Origin: Chaenocephalus aceratus
Lineage: Eukaryota; Chordata; Actinopteri; Perciformes; Channichthyidae
Length of the DNA stretch: 64,000 nt
Assembly: GCA_023974075.1 (NCBI GenBank)
Contig: CM043798.1
Location: 22,288,441 to 22,352,440, forward strand
Direction of reading: 5' to 3'
Shown here: piece by piece, positions 42,083 through 54,894 of the stretch
Numbering within the stretch: the stretch's first letter is position 1
How the letters are laid out: each line of letters begins with the position of its first letter
Program-made: the position numbers and the translations under genes
Notes under the pieces: generated by a model
Databases searched by the model: none
The model's input: only the letters and a program-made list of their open reading frames with translations
What the model was told of the DNA's origin: nothing

Positions 42083-42389
42083 CCGGTTGAGGGAGAGACG
42101 TAGGGAGAGGTCAGTCAGGCAGAGGGCCTTCTTCCCTTCCCCCCTTTCCTGCGTGTCACCAGCTGTTCCTCGCCCACCTCCGGAGCCCGCCAGTGTTCGT
42201 TTGCCGTCCTCGCCAGCATCTCAACCCACGCCTCACCAGGAGGAGCCCATGCAGATCGGTCGGATGAAGTTGACTGAAGCAGAGCGACAACGCAGGTTCC
42301 GTCTGAGGTTGTGCAACTACTGCGGACAAGGGGGTCATTACATCGCGGGGTGTCCCGAGATGCCAAAAGAGCGGTCTCATCAGCCATAA
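42083..42389 (+). pseudogene. Gypsy element 2 gag (nucleocapsid knuckle)
   Basis: A basic start (LRERRRERSVRQ), a proline-rich linker, then [20 protein letters not shown] and [11 protein letters not shown]: a CCHC zinc knuckle of the form C-x2-C-x4-H-x4-C that binds element RNA. It is out of frame with the capsid part. Confidence 0.85.
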
Positions 42390-44248
42390 GGGGAACGCTG
42401 GTGAGCCATTCTTCCATTTCCTCATCCCCTGGTCGTCGTATTCAAATCCCAGGTATGTTACAGGACACATATCCCCTCCAGATCCTCATTGATTCTGGTG
42501 CTCATGACAATATTGACTCTGGCATCATCTCTAAGTTGTCCATTCCCACCGTTGAACTGGCTAATTCCAAAGAAGTGTTAGCATTAGATGGCAGACTATT
42601 AGCTGAGGTCACGCACCGCACAGCTCCCATTACGCTGACCATATCCGGAAATCATCAAGAGACTGTAGAACTTTTTGTTATCTCCTCTCCGCTGTCACCT
42701 GTTGTTCTCGGTTTACCCTGGCTAAAGGTTCATAATCCCCAGTTGGATTGGGCAACTGTTTCCATTACTGGTTGGAGTAATCACTGCCACTCACATTGCC
42801 TAGGATCAGCTAAAACTGCATTTTCTTCCCCAAGTCCAGCTGAGGAGGTCGATATCTCATCTGTTCCTAACGAGTACCATGACCTTAAACTTGTATTTAG
42901 CAAGGATCCTGCCCTCTCTCTGCCAGCACATAGGCCCTATGACTGCGCTATTGAGCTGCTCCCTGGTGCTCCCTTACCCACAAAAAAACTGTACAACCTC
43001 TCCAGGCCAGAGAAAGAGGCCATGGAGAAGTATATTGGGGAATCCTTGTCCACTGGCATCATTCGTCCTTCTTCCTCACCTGTGGGAGCGAGTTTTTTCT
43101 TTGTGGACAAAAAAGACAAGTCCCTGCACCCTTGTATTGACTTCAAAGGTCTAAATGACATTACCTTCAAAAACAAGTATCCTCTCCCGCTCATTGACTC
43201 TGCTTTCGGCCCATTGCATGACGCTGTTGTCTTTACTAAATTGACCTTAGAAATGCATACTACTTAGTTCGCATCAGAGAAGGTGACGAGTGGAAAACAG
43301 CATTTAATACTCACCTGGGCCATTTTGAGTATTTAGTCATGCCTTTTGGGTTAACAAACGCTCCAGCTGTCTTTCAGGCCCTTATAAATGATGTTTTGAG
43401 GGACATGCTAAACCACTTTGTCTTTGTTTATCTAGATGATATCCTGATTTTTTCAAAGTCTTTAGATGATCATGTTTTTCATGTCAAATGTGTGCTCCAG
43501 AGACTCCTCGAGAACAGACTGTTTGTTAAGGCTGATAAATGTGAATTTCATGTGTCATCTGTTCAATTCCTGGGTTTCATCGTTGAAAAGGGGCAGTTAA
43601 AACCTGACCCAGCTAAAGTGAAAGCAGTTTGGGACTGGCCGGTTCCATCAACCAGGAAGCAGCTACAGAGGTTCCTCGGGTTTGCACATTTCTCTAGACG
43701 TTTCATTAAGAACTACAGTCATATTGCTGCTCCTCTAACCCAGTTAACCTCTATCAAACTGCCTTTTGCCTGGTCCCCTGCGGCCGAGTCCTCTTTTGGT
43801 AAACTAAAAGCATTGTTTTCCAGCGCTCCTGTCCTCATTCACCCATATCCAGAACTCCAATTTGTGGTGGAGGTTGATGCCTCGGATCTAGGTGTTGGGG
43901 CAATCCTTTCCCAGCGCTCGTCCCAGGATCATAGACTCCACCCCTGCGCCTACTTTCTCTCGACGCCTCACACCTGCAGAGAGGAACTATGATGTGGGGA
44001 ATCGGGAACTTCTAGCCGTTGTGCTAGCCCTGCAGGAGTGGCGACACTGGTTGGAGGGTTCTGTATGTCCGTTTATCATTTGGACCGATCACAAGAACCT
44101 GTCCTATTTACGTTCTGCTCACAGGTTGAACTCCCGTCAGGCTCGGTGGAAACTGTTCCTTGGAAGGTTCAATTTCACTCTGACTTACCGCCCTGGATTA
44201 AAGAACACCAAGCCAGATGCTCTCTCCCGCCAGTTTTCCCCCTGTTGA
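42390..44248 (+). pseudogene. Gypsy element 2 protease, reverse transcriptase and RNase H
   Basis: Protease: [14 protein letters not shown] with the catalytic DSG, later [78 protein letters not shown], then [35 protein letters not shown] (YLDD at about 43429-43440), [10 protein letters not shown]. RNase [59 protein letters not shown]. Frameshifts lie near 43246 (between KLDL-type and NAYYLVRI sequence) and near 43960. Domain order and motifs are complete, so this was an autonomous element. Confidence 0.92.
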
Positions 44249-45783
44249 AGAGAGCTCCGTTGAGACCATCATCCCTACCTCCTGTGTGGTTGGAGCGGCC
44301 AGGTGGGAGATTGAGCAGACCGTTCATGAGGCCCACCAGGAACATCCTGCCCTAGCGGCCTGTCCTCCCGATCGGCTGTTTGTATCTTCCTCCGTGAGAT
44401 CTCCAGTGCTCCAGTGGGGGCACTTTTCTAAAGTTGCCTGTCACCCAGGTTTTCACAGAACTTTGACCCTAATCCAGCAGAAGTTTTGGTGGCCGACCAT
44501 GTCTGCTGACACCAGGGCTTTTGTCTCTGCTGTCTGTCTGTGCCCGAGTAAATCCTCTCACCGTGCTCCAGCTGGCCTCCTACGCCCTTTACCCATACCT
44601 ACCGCCCTTGGTCGCACATGCTGTGGATTTCGTTACAGGACTTCCTCCGTCAGAAGGTAATACAACCATCCTAACCATTGTTGATCGTTTCTCCAAGTCT
44701 GACCATTATGTCCCCCTGCCCAAGCTGCCCTCTGCTCTGGAGACGGCAGACCTCCCTAGTGGTCCCATGTTTTTTAGGCTTCACGCATTCCCCAGGACAT
44801 TGTCTTAGATCAGGTCCCCAGTTTGCTTCCCGGTTTGGAAGGCATTCTGTCAGGCACTGGGGGCCACTGCAAGTCTCTCCTCGGGTTACCATACACAGAC
44901 TAACGGCCAGGCAGAGCGGGCCAACCAGAACCTGGAGGCAGCCTTATGTTGTGTCGCTGCCCGTCTCCCCCGCCTCGTGGTTTTTCGCACTTGGCATGGG
45001 TGAATACGCCCATAACTCAACAGGTCTCCCTTGGAAAAGAGATCAATGATCTCAATGGGATTTTATCTGTATAAATAAAGGTTTGAAATGAAATGAAATG
45101 AACTCCCTGGTCAGTTCCGCCACAGGTATGTCCCCTTTTATGGTCTCTAACGGCTTCCAGCCCCATTGTTCCCCAGCCAGGAGGACGGAAGTGACTGTTC
45201 CCTCAGTCCAGGCCCATCTCCGTCGTGCCCGTCGAGTCTGGCGGGAAGCCCGAGCAGCCCTCACCTGGACTGCTGCCCGTAACCAGAGGCTGGCAAAATC
45301 GCCACAGAAACCCATGCTCCAGACTACCAGGTCGGCCAAAGGGTCTGGTTATCTGCTCGTGACCTGCCACTCCAGACTGAGTCGCGCAAGTTGGCCCCAA
45401 GATATATTGGTCCATATGCAATCGAACGTGTCATAAATCCCAGTGTCGTCCGCCTTAGCCTTCCTCCTGCTCTCAAAGTACATCCCTCATTCCACGTGTC
45501 TCTGCTCAAGCCCTTTGTCTCTAGTCCACTCTCTCCTCCAGCTGACCCCCCCCCCCCCCTACCTCCCCGGCTCATTGATGATCACCCTGCATTTACAGTA
45601 TGCCGGCTGCTGGATATTCGGTGGCGTGGTCGGGGTTTTCAATACCTTGTGGACTGGAGGGATATGGTCCTGAAGAACGGTCCTGGATCTCAAAAGCCCT
45701 TATCCTGGACCACACCCTCCTGGAAGATTTCTATAGGGAATTCCCTGACAAGCCAGGAAGGCCGCCAGGAGGCGTCCGTTAGG
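44249..45783 (+). pseudogene. Gypsy element 2 integrase and chromodomain
   Basis: Zinc-binding H-H-C-C region: [48 protein letters not shown]. Core: [20 protein letters not shown], then in shifted frames SDRGPQF-like and [18 protein letters not shown] sequence, so D, D and E are recognisable but not in one frame. After the LINE insertion: [20 protein letters not shown], then [20 protein letters not shown]. Last, a chromodomain ([20 protein letters not shown], then [16 protein letters not shown] and [16 protein letters not shown]), which targets chromatin marks in chromoviruses. Several frameshifts. Confidence 0.88.
45019..45100 (+). mobile_element. 82-bp LINE tail inserted in the integrase
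   Basis: The sequence GATCAATGATCTCAATGGGA, then ATAAATAAAGGTTTGAAATG with ATGAA repeats, is a LINE 3' tail. A 5-bp duplication AACTC flanks it (45014-45018 and 45101-45105). It splits the integrase reading AHN / SLVSSATGM, which is contiguous in related elements. Confidence 0.8.
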
Positions 45784-45796
45784 GGGGGGGGAGTAC

Positions 45797-46249
45797 TGTT
45801 ATGGTTTAGGTGTTTTGCTTTCTCCTCCTCCCCTCTGTCTTCTCTCTCTCCTGTGCAGTGTGGTAATCGTTAGAAGGCTCAGCTGGTTCACAATGAGGAG
45901 CACCTGTACTCATCTAATCAACTCCTCCATAAAACCCTGGTCATGTTCACACTCCAGTGCCAGATAATTCCGTCTCACTTGGTAGAGCTGAACGTCGTAG
46001 TATCCTAGCTTAGTGTGATTTTCTCTTGCTGTTTTTGTTGAAGAGTAACCTTGTTTTTTCTTCTGTTTTTCCAGTGTCTGCTCGAGCCAGCCTGAGTCCT
46101 GCCGCCGCCACCGGCGTGAACTAGATCCACCTTCATTTTGTGGATTGTTTTTTAGTTGCTCCTTTTTTCCTTTATTAAACTTTGTTAAAAGACTGAATCC
46201 ATCTGGTCTCTGCCATTGTAGGTCCTGAACTTTTGACCCAGCCTTAACA
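45797..46249 (+). repeat. 3' LTR of Gypsy element 2
   Basis: Preceded by the polypurine tract AGGGGGGGGGGAGT. Starts TGTTATGG and ends CCTTAACA. It includes a CCATAAAACC TATA-like site and a TTTATTAAA poly(A)-like region. Confidence 0.85.
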
Positions 46250-46520
46250 ATTATGTTCGGAATAAGAACTGTATGCTTCCCTTAGTATTTTGATTCCAAT
46301 GGATACCAGGCAGTAATGCTGCATTCATTTCGGAACACAATGTTTTGCTCTGTGACATGAGGTTTTTGCAGAACAGCTTTAAAAGTAAAATCCATCTAAA
46401 CACACACTTAATAGGCACACATACACACAAAAACGTCATTGCCAATTGCACATCTTCAGCAAACCAAGAAGCAGCTTCGGAACAGACTGAAAAGGATAGC
46501 TGCTATGAATAATGCACAGG
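46250..46520. other. Unassigned spacer
   Basis: Nothing recognised between the Gypsy LTR and the L2 fragment. Confidence 0.4.
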
Positions 46521-46523
46521 CCT

Positions 46524-47472
46524 ACAACTAGGTGAGGATTGATTCACTTATCACTGAACTGCTTTTCCTTCCGGGAAAAGATTGTCCCACTCTTGACCTA
46601 ACAATCAACATCGGCACCTCTGTTGTTTCCCCGACTCAGACTGCAAGGAATCTGGGTGTGACCCTAGATAACAACCTGTCCTTCACTGCAAACATTGCTG
46701 CTACAACCCGCTGCTGCAGATACACGCTTTACAACATCAGGAGGATGCGTCCTCAGCTGACCCAGAAAGCGACGCAGGTTCTGGTCCAGGCTCTCGTCAT
46801 CTCACTCCTAGACTACTGCAACTCCCCTCCTGGCTGGTCTACCTGCATGTGCCATCCGACCTCTGCAGCTCATCCAGAATGCAGCTGCTCGCCTGGTCGT
46901 CAACCTTCCTAAATTCTCCCACACCACGCCGCTCCTCCGCTCCCTCCACTGGCTTCCGATAACTGCTAGAATCCACTTCAAGACAATGGTACTTGCGTAC
47001 CATGCTGCAAATGGATCTGGCCCTTCCTACATCCAGGACATGGTTAAACCGTACACCCCAGCACGTTCACTCCGCTCTGCATCAACCAAATGACTCACTG
47101 CAACCCTCGCTGCGAGGGGGACCCAAGTTCCCATCAGCAAAAACACGTGGGTTTGCTATCCTGGCTCCAAAATGGTGGAATGAGCTCCCCATTGACATCA
47201 GGACAGCAGATAGCTTACACACCTTCCGGCGCAGACTGAAAACTCATCTCTTTCGACTCCACTTCGAGCGATAGAACTATTAACAAAGCACTTATATACT
47301 AATAAAGGACTGGCTTATCTAAAGCCAGTTGAGTAGCACTTGAAATGTTTTTGCTCTATGAAGCCTGATGTACTTATATGATTCTGTTTTCTTCAAGTTT
47401 GTATTTTGTTGGTCGAACACACTTATTGTAAGTCGCTTTGGATAAAAGCGTCAGCTAAATGCAATGTAATTT
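46524..47472 (+). mobile_element. 5'-truncated L2 LINE (C-terminal RT region and 3' tail)
   Basis: The coding part shows NLGVTLDNNLSFTANIAATT, CRYTLYNIRRMRPQLTQKAT, QVLVQALVISLLDYCNS and, after a frameshift near 46830, LHWLPITARIHFKTMVLAYH and YTPARSLRSAS, then FAILAPKWWNELPIDIRTAD and TFRRRLKTHLFRL. This is the L2-clade RT C-terminal region. The 3' tail at 47427-47470 reads TAAGTCGCTTTGGATAAAAG, then CGTCAGCTAAATG. It is 5'-truncated, as is usual for LINEs, and inactive. Confidence 0.92.
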
Positions 47473-50400
47473 AAATGCATTACTTGTTGCAAAGTGATTT
47501 GATACCATCACACATTCACTGAGCTTATCTGGGCAGAGCACATTATGGTACAGGCAAGCCTCTGTAGTCTGTATAATTATGGGATAAGGGAATGGAAACA
47601 GCAAATAGCCCAAAAGGAAGCTATGATTTTCTTTACCTATGATGGGTTGTTGATAGGAAAGCAACGGAATACTTAAGGCAAAGGATAAACAAATTACCTA
47701 GATATGTTCTGCAATTATCTTACTCAATGCTCAATGTCTACAGAGATCTCGCCTTTTGGCCGTTTTGTTCTCATTGTCATTATAATTTTACAGAATGATA
47801 TCTAACATTTGTTTCAATCCAGGTTTATAATTAGTGAACCATTAACAACTGTATGCTTGAAGCAGGTTGAAGAGACATAGCAGTATTGGGAAGACTACAA
47901 AGTGTTACTTTGCTTTAGCTGTATTCCACATTATTTGTGTCTTCTTCATTTATACTTATTGTAGTACATCATTGTTGGGTCACTATCCAAAGATCTGCTA
48001 ATGCGGACAAAAGTGTTTTTTATGGCAGCCATGTTTGGTGGATTGCTGACATAGAGATTTCCAAAATGTCAATCAGGGTGCTACTCAGTATGCACTTGGT
48101 CTGGCTGAATCTTGCTGGCAGGGGTACTAAATTATACACATTGAAGTTCTGTGCAAAGCAAAAGTAATGAATACAAGAAAAACCAAGAACATTGCTGTCA
48201 GTTGCAAATTATGGATTGTAATAAAAATAGCTCTCAATTCCAGTGACAGCAAATCAAATGTACTGAGGTGACTGATTATTCAGCCCTAGAAGGAAGACAC
48301 AATTCACCTTTTGGATTTGTGACTTGTCCAACACAAAGCTATAATTTATAGACCAAGGGAGAACAAATAATACTAAAATATACCGTTGCTAAAATGGTAA
48401 AGATTACTCATTTTGATTTTCAAGTTGAGTCTAACATCGCTCAAAATCAAGAAACACATTGAAGGTCATATTGTATTGGGTACAATGGGGTTAAAACAGG
48501 GCGTGACGTTGCTGAATCGGCAGTGTCTGATGCATCTATAGAAAGAGTTTCTGGCAACATATGTTTGAATACATTTGAGTAGAGAAGTTAATTAGGCTTT
48601 CTATGTGGAGAAAAATCCTTCAGTCTCCTCAATCAGAGTTTAGCTTTACATACAGACGTACACACAGGAGGCTCTTATCAGTTTTCCCGATTCATACAAT
48701 ACAGATAGCTAGTCAAGCAGAAATACTTTTCTCATTAGCAAGCAAAGTACATAAAACATAACCTGCACACATGGATGGAAACAGAAGGACACATGCGTTA
48801 GGTGTACACAGCAGATAACTAGAATAGATGCTGTTCATTTCAAACCAATTTACAAAGAAGACGCATACAATTATCGCCAAGGAGCCATTAAATGTCCTTG
48901 AGTTACGGCTGGAACAACAGTTTCAGTGAGCTTCCTGTGATTACATATTTTGGATGCCCCATACTATAACAAAAATACAACTTAATCTATGAAATAATGT
49001 ACACACCAGGGGGCTATGGTGTGTGAACATATTGTACTATCAGATGGCCGACAAATTAAACATTTTGCGTTTTTTCATTTAGACCTTATAAATGAAAAAA
49101 AAAGCAAGTATTTTCACTACGTTTAACTATGATTTACTGTGAGCTGTAAAGCCTAGTCCATCAAATCGGTGAGTAAAGAAGGGGGGGTTGCAGCACAGCG
49201 TATGAAGAACTCTTCCATTTATAAATTGCTACTCTTAAACCAGCTAGAACAGCTATTCCCAACAATTGGAGGTGGGCCTCCGAGCACTTTCTAGTGTGCC
49301 TGTGATTTACTGCCACATGGTTAGATGAAATAAAACATTTAATATTTGAGTTATTTATAAAGCTGGTTAAATCTAAATGTGCTCAAGTATTGAAATACAT
49401 AGAAATCGTAAAGCAACATTTCAATGACAATCACAAGAAATGTGGTTGCCACTCTTACCTAGCTGACGTTCCCTCAGATTAAGTGACACAAATTAGATTG
49501 GTTTTGAAACAGAAAAAAATAGTTTCAAAGCATCTGATGATCAAATATGACACTCAATATATTACATTTGCATCCATAATGGCTGACACTGATGTTAGTG
49601 AAATCCTGTCAAATGAAGCACAACAACAACCAGCTCCAAAGACATTCAAATAAAGCACCCGAGATGTAGGAAAATAAATGTTTCCAAAGGAAAATGGGCT
49701 TCGGCCCATCAGAAAATCATCGCAACAAAGTCAAGTTAATCAAAAGTCACATTGATAACTAGCTTTAGTGTTGCTCCTTATGTAGCTCAAATCAAAAACC
49801 CTTTACTTCATTGCAGAGGACTGTAAACAAAATTCAGTCAACTATCCTAAGTGAAGCAGAATATTTATTTTGGTCATTCAAGCCGACAGTGGCATAGCAC
49901 TTAATTATAGCCAAGTTATTTTGGCAAAATATACCATAGAAAATACTGTCACTGTCACATGTGGACTTTACTGTCATAGACAATTTACAATTATTCTGAC
50001 ATAAGACATTTTACTTTTCTACTTATCAGTCCCCAAGCTCCAATGCATTCTGGACAGTATGATATTCCAGACTTAAAACAACCCTGACACTGTAAAATGT
50101 GGTTTTAGTCTTGTTTCTCATTATGAGGTTGAAAGTTACATCAAGGGAACCCTAAAGAGGAAGGTCAGTGTTTTGTTTTCTACTTTATTTTCTCATCTAT
50201 CACTACCTCTGTGTTTGCAAAATGACTGCTGGAACATTTAATTCCAGCAGTGTCCTGTCTGTTGCAATAAAAGCTCAGTTTAGTGATGTGCATGGTTTAG
50301 GATTGAATCACTCTTAGAGGTAGGAAGACAGGTAACAGTAAGTTTGTGTGTGTTTGCGAAATATATTTGGAGAAGTGTTGAACCAACAGCATTCCCATTC

Positions 50401-51308
50401 ACCTTTAATGATATAAGGTTTATACACCTCCAAAAAATCCTATCCAAAAAAATAAAGTTCTTGAAATTAGATTACTTTGCTTTCCACCTTTAGATTTGCT
50501 GGGTATTCAACATTGCACTCTCTGATTCCACTAGATTGCTTCCTCATACTGATTTAGCAACAATAAAGCTGTCTCTTGATATCATTGTAGAGATACATGG
50601 TGGCTTTAAGCAATAAGGTTGCTAAAGGAGCATAACATTGCCATGAACTGTTGTGTACATTGGTGCATACCCCACAAACCAAACAACTATAGATCATGAG
50701 AGGGACCTGACAACAGAACCCCTGAGTCCCAAAACCTTGTTTAAGCAAACTGCTGTTATTGAGTTTTTCAGTGCTGTCATCCATATCATTTCTCCACTGC
50801 TTCTGTAACATCCAGGCTTTTCCTTAAAGTCCAGATAAAGCAAAAATAAGTGTGTTCCGAGTTTGTCACACCAAATACATTTGTGTCATTAACCAAGCTG
50901 CCAAATGTTTAATTATAAAAACAATTGCCAAGATTGTCAATTTAGGTTTCAAAATTGTGGAAAAATAAGCATAAGCCTTGTAACTGCTCCAAGCCAGGAT
51001 TTTAGGCATACTCAAAAAACTCTTGATTACAGAAACAGTGGAAAACGGTCTTAACTTCTCAATTCCTTACATTTTAATGACAAATCAAAATGTACTTAAA
51101 AAAGTGATTAACAACAGAAAACAATGTTTTAGTCCAACAATAGGAAGTGACTGATTGTTCTGTAAAAAATTGGAAAAGGGGAAATCATTTTCATGAAATA
51201 AAAGTAACTGGTCTAATCAGAATAATTTCAAGTCCAGATACAATGTTGTTTGCATAAGCAAAGTTAATTTCAGGACAACTTTGGGAATTGTGTTTGTTTG
51301 TTATGAGT
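47473..51308. other. Unassigned A/T-rich non-coding stretch
   Basis: Almost 4 kb without a supported ORF, terminal repeat or tandem array. Confidence 0.45.
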
Positions 51309-51351
51309 TTGAGAGAGAGAGAGAGTTTGAGAGAGAGAGAGAGAGAGAGAG

Positions 51352-51385
<34 letters not shown>
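51309..51385. repeat. (GA)n tract with GTTTGA interruptions
   Basis: GA dinucleotides interrupted twice by GTTTGA, suggesting higher-order duplication within the tract. Confidence 0.95.
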
Positions 51386-51387
<2 letters not shown>

Positions 51388-51719
51388 GCTTACAGTAGTT
51401 GCAATACTGTAGCTTATGCAATTTAGGCCTATAAATTGTTTATGTAATTTATGTGCCAGTGTGTCCATGGTTTTGAGTCGGTGTGTGTGTGTTGAGCGCA
51501 GCGCCGTCTGCTTTTTGCAGTACAGTAACTAAAGTAGGACTAAGCATACCGGTAGTTTCTGTGGACCTGTCGGCCCGTTTTGTGAGTGCACTGCGCGCGT
51601 GCGCACTTGTGTGGCATTGTTTGGGATTACCTAATTAAAATAGCGTCCCCCCAGTAAAACAATCCCGACTACACCACTGGCTGTATGTGTATCCATGTGT
51701 TGACTTCCTTAGAGACCAG
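51386..51719. other. Unassigned stretch before Harbinger-like element 2
   Basis: Nothing named. A CAG at 51717-51719 is the left half of a 3-bp duplication. Confidence 0.4.
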
Positions 51720-52757
51720 GGGCCTATACTACGAAGCTGGTTCAACCTAACCTGGATATGTTGGAGTTAGCCGGTTGGCCTAATCCAAAACATACGCGCT
51801 CTCGCTAAACGGTCCTACGACACGGGTTATCAAGTGGATCGCTCAAGCCAGCCGTGTCCTATCTAGTTAGGTGCGCGTTCACATGAAAGGGGTGGTATTT
51901 GGAGCATTCGACCAATCACACACATGGAGAAGCGTACTGACAGCGCAGCGTCATACTTCCTGAATGAAAAGTCAACTATAATATTAGACATATGAAGAAG
52001 TTAAACTTTATATATCCATGACTTAAACACTTTATCCAGGATAAAAGCCACATAGCTGCACCTGCAAGGTGAATACAGCTGGTAAAAGTGTTTGAATGCG
52101 TACATTAACAGGTTTATGATATCACTGCCCCGTCTCTAAGACACGATCTGACTTTAATTACATTTGACTCGAGAGTGTTTCGTCAACTTAATGTGTTGCT
52201 TAAAATAATACTTCTGCATACAGTATGTGACACTGTGAGTGTTGCACGGCCAGATACGGCTCAGCTGACTCAGATAAGGAAATATATGATACATTATGAA
52301 GTGATATGCCGCGGACTGTACTTAATGTTACTCTGATCCGGTTACTTATGTTGTGGCAGATATTTAAGTAAGCTTTCTTAACGCTAATGTTATAATAGTC
52401 AGATTGCTCTGAAGATGGAGGTGATATTCTATTAATGTTCACGTTCACACAGTCGGTGATTTTTGCCGGCCGTCTTTCCTGCAACGGCAGCTTTTCTGTA
52501 TTTCCTTTCTCCTGTAATATGACTTGATCGCTTTAAACTCCGCACACTGAGCTCTGATTGGTCAGCAGGCAGTGCTTTCACTGAGTTGAGCTCTTAGCCT
52601 GCAACCTAACCTGGTCCCGACCAGGTTAGCCGCTAAGCATAAGTTACCATGGAGATCTAGCCTGCTCAAAAGAGAACCAGCTTCGTAGGACCGGAAAGCC
52701 GGAGTTTTCCCTGAATTTAGCCGGCTAAGCGAAAATCCTGCTTCGTAGTATACCCCC
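51720..52757. mobile_element. Harbinger-like element 2 (complete)
   Basis: Left end GGGCCTATACTACGAAGC and right end, inverted, GGGGGTATACTACGAAGC. CAG flanks both sides (51717-51719 and 52758-52760), while element 1 is preceded by CTG, so a 3-bp CWG target fits a PIF/Harbinger-type enzyme. Inner ends contain TAGCCGGCTAA-type motifs and CCTACGA repeats. The 1038 bp has no transposase. It lies in opposite orientation to element 1, about 10 kb away. Confidence 0.82.
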
Positions 52758-52760
52758 CAG

Positions 52761-54538
52761 CTGCTCTCTGCAACAGCTCTACCAATGGCTGTAGGCCCGT
52801 AATTCTTCACGTCAGCAATTCTTATGGATGGAAAATGGAAATGGAAAAAGCCCCTGGAACAGCATTTGTTACGCATCACACATGGGTGTGTATCTTTATA
52901 TACAAATGTTACTAATATCTCTATTTTTGTTGTAACTTGGTTAGGGATGTAATTGTGTGCTGTGAAAATTAGCTACTGATCATCTCACTTTCAGGGCTTT
53001 GAAAACAATATAACTAAACAAATTATGTGCATCCTATTACAACTGCAAATTGACGGTCATCTGTATTTTTCAAAAGATAAACCTCCCACTGAAAATATAT
53101 TTTTTTTTACAGAAACAGGCACCATTATTTTCCATCTTGGTGCAAACCATCGGACACATTCCATTTTCATTCATATTTCACCTTTTATCCTTGTGTTTTA
53201 AAAAAAATCTTAAAACACATATGCTGATTTCTTACTGGTGGGTGAACTTGTGTTAATGCTTCAAACTACAGCTTGTATGGGCAATAACAGAAGGGAGACT
53301 TTCATGTTAAGTATGTATGACAAGCTTGTTGGTCCATTTCATAGGATTGTGTTGATGGTACATTATATGGTCTCACTCCTTGCTTTTCATCTGACAACCA
53401 TAAAAGCTCCCAAAAATGTGTCGGCACATTTGATCAGGTATACAGAAATGGTTCTGACTTGGCCATAGAGTGAAAACTGCTGTGTCTGGAAAAGGAAACT
53501 GGGCATGACATTAAATGTGCCACAATCAATCTATTTTGAGCCTCACTGTGGTGCAGAGTACACAGTGAGTTTTCTCTGAAGTTGGTGGCAAATGGCTCGA
53601 AGTATCACTGCCTCCTGTCTGACACAAATGAATTGCTTTCACTTATGCCCTTGCAGTTTTGAAAATGAGAGTCCTGCTCCTTTTGCTAGCCTGCCAAAGA
53701 CGAAATGGTGTTGCTTTACAGTACAGTGTGAAAGATGTGTAGTCATTCATATGAAAAAAAACAACCTTTCAAATGTATCTGCAGACAGTCAAAGGAGAAA
53801 TGCAAGAGAACAGGATGATAATCAAAGAAAACAGGGTAGTTATGTTATCCCTAACCATATCTCTGTATACAGAGCAATTGGAATGATGTTCCCCAGTTTG
53901 TTTTAAAGCGCTGAAACAGTCGCACCCATTCAAAGGCCAGGACACTGATTGCAAAGCCACCTGCACAGTGTGTGTGGGGGAACACTACTTAATAACATCA
54001 GGTTTCATTTGCCTCACAGGTAGCGGCGGCAGGACTTTAGGGCATCTGACCTCAATAGTGACATTTAGGGTGCAGGGGAAACAGCTGCTTGTTGACTGGT
54101 AGTGTAGATCGCTACAAGTGGGTGCGCACACAGCGTTCAATAAACCCTCAGAGCGATTGCAGGCAGACACAGGCCTGCTCGTGCAAATATTTGAGAGTGA
54201 GAAACACGGGCATGGGGCTGAATGCTAAAACTCTCTCCAGTTTTATCTATCTGAACAGCAAAGCGACTAAATAACACAAAATCCATAGAAATCAAAACAA
54301 CTCTCTCTGCACATCGACCAATACTGTATATTAAGCTTACAATACAGAACATTGATACACACATGTAAACACACACAATTGGGACTTTTATAGGTATGTG
54401 GCATTATTTAACTGGAAATACTCAACTGCTCCATCACAAAGCCATGTAAGTTTAAATATGTTTCTGATGCAAATGTTGAGATAATCAAGACAATTAAGAT
54501 AACCAATGCCAGTTTATCCGAAAAAAAAAATGCAATGT
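52761..54538. other. Unassigned non-coding stretch
   Basis: Nothing recognised. Short frames on both strands lack family features. Confidence 0.45.
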
Positions 54539-54541
54539 AAT

Positions 54542-54705
54542 GAGGGAGGAGAAAACACAGGGACACCAGGTGAACACAATCGGGTAAATTAGACACACCA
54601 GGGAAATTAACGACAGGGAACCACAGACAGATTTAAACAAGACAAAACGCAGACAGAAAACCAAAAACAGATCTAGACAAGACACCATAAAGACAGATCG
54701 TGACA
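54542..54705 (-). repeat. Truncated 3' LTR
   Basis: Contains only the first part of the LTR in the element's own orientation (begins TGTCACGATCTGTC). The rest is missing at 54541. Confidence 0.85.
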
Positions 54706-54894
54706 GTACACCCCCCCTCAAGGGACGGATCCCAGACGTCCCAAAAAAAACACAACAGTCCAAAACCTCAAGCAGGGTGGATGGAGGGGGTCCGGAGGAA
54801 CGCCGTATCACTAGGCCACCAGGGTGGGTGGAGGGGGTCAGGAGGACGGGACTGAGCTGACCGCCCAGGAGCACAGCAGAGGACCAGGAAGGGA

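Larger units (their letters stand above)
41495..46249 (+). mobile_element. Ty3/Gypsy chromovirus (element 2), 5'-truncated, with 3' LTR
   Basis: Contains, in order, gag, CCHC knuckle, aspartic protease, RT, RNase H, integrase, chromodomain, polypurine tract and 3' LTR. There is no 5' LTR, and the gag start is fused directly to Harbinger-like sequence at 41494/41495. Many frameshifts make it inactive. A LINE tail is inserted at 45019-45100. Confidence 0.93.
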
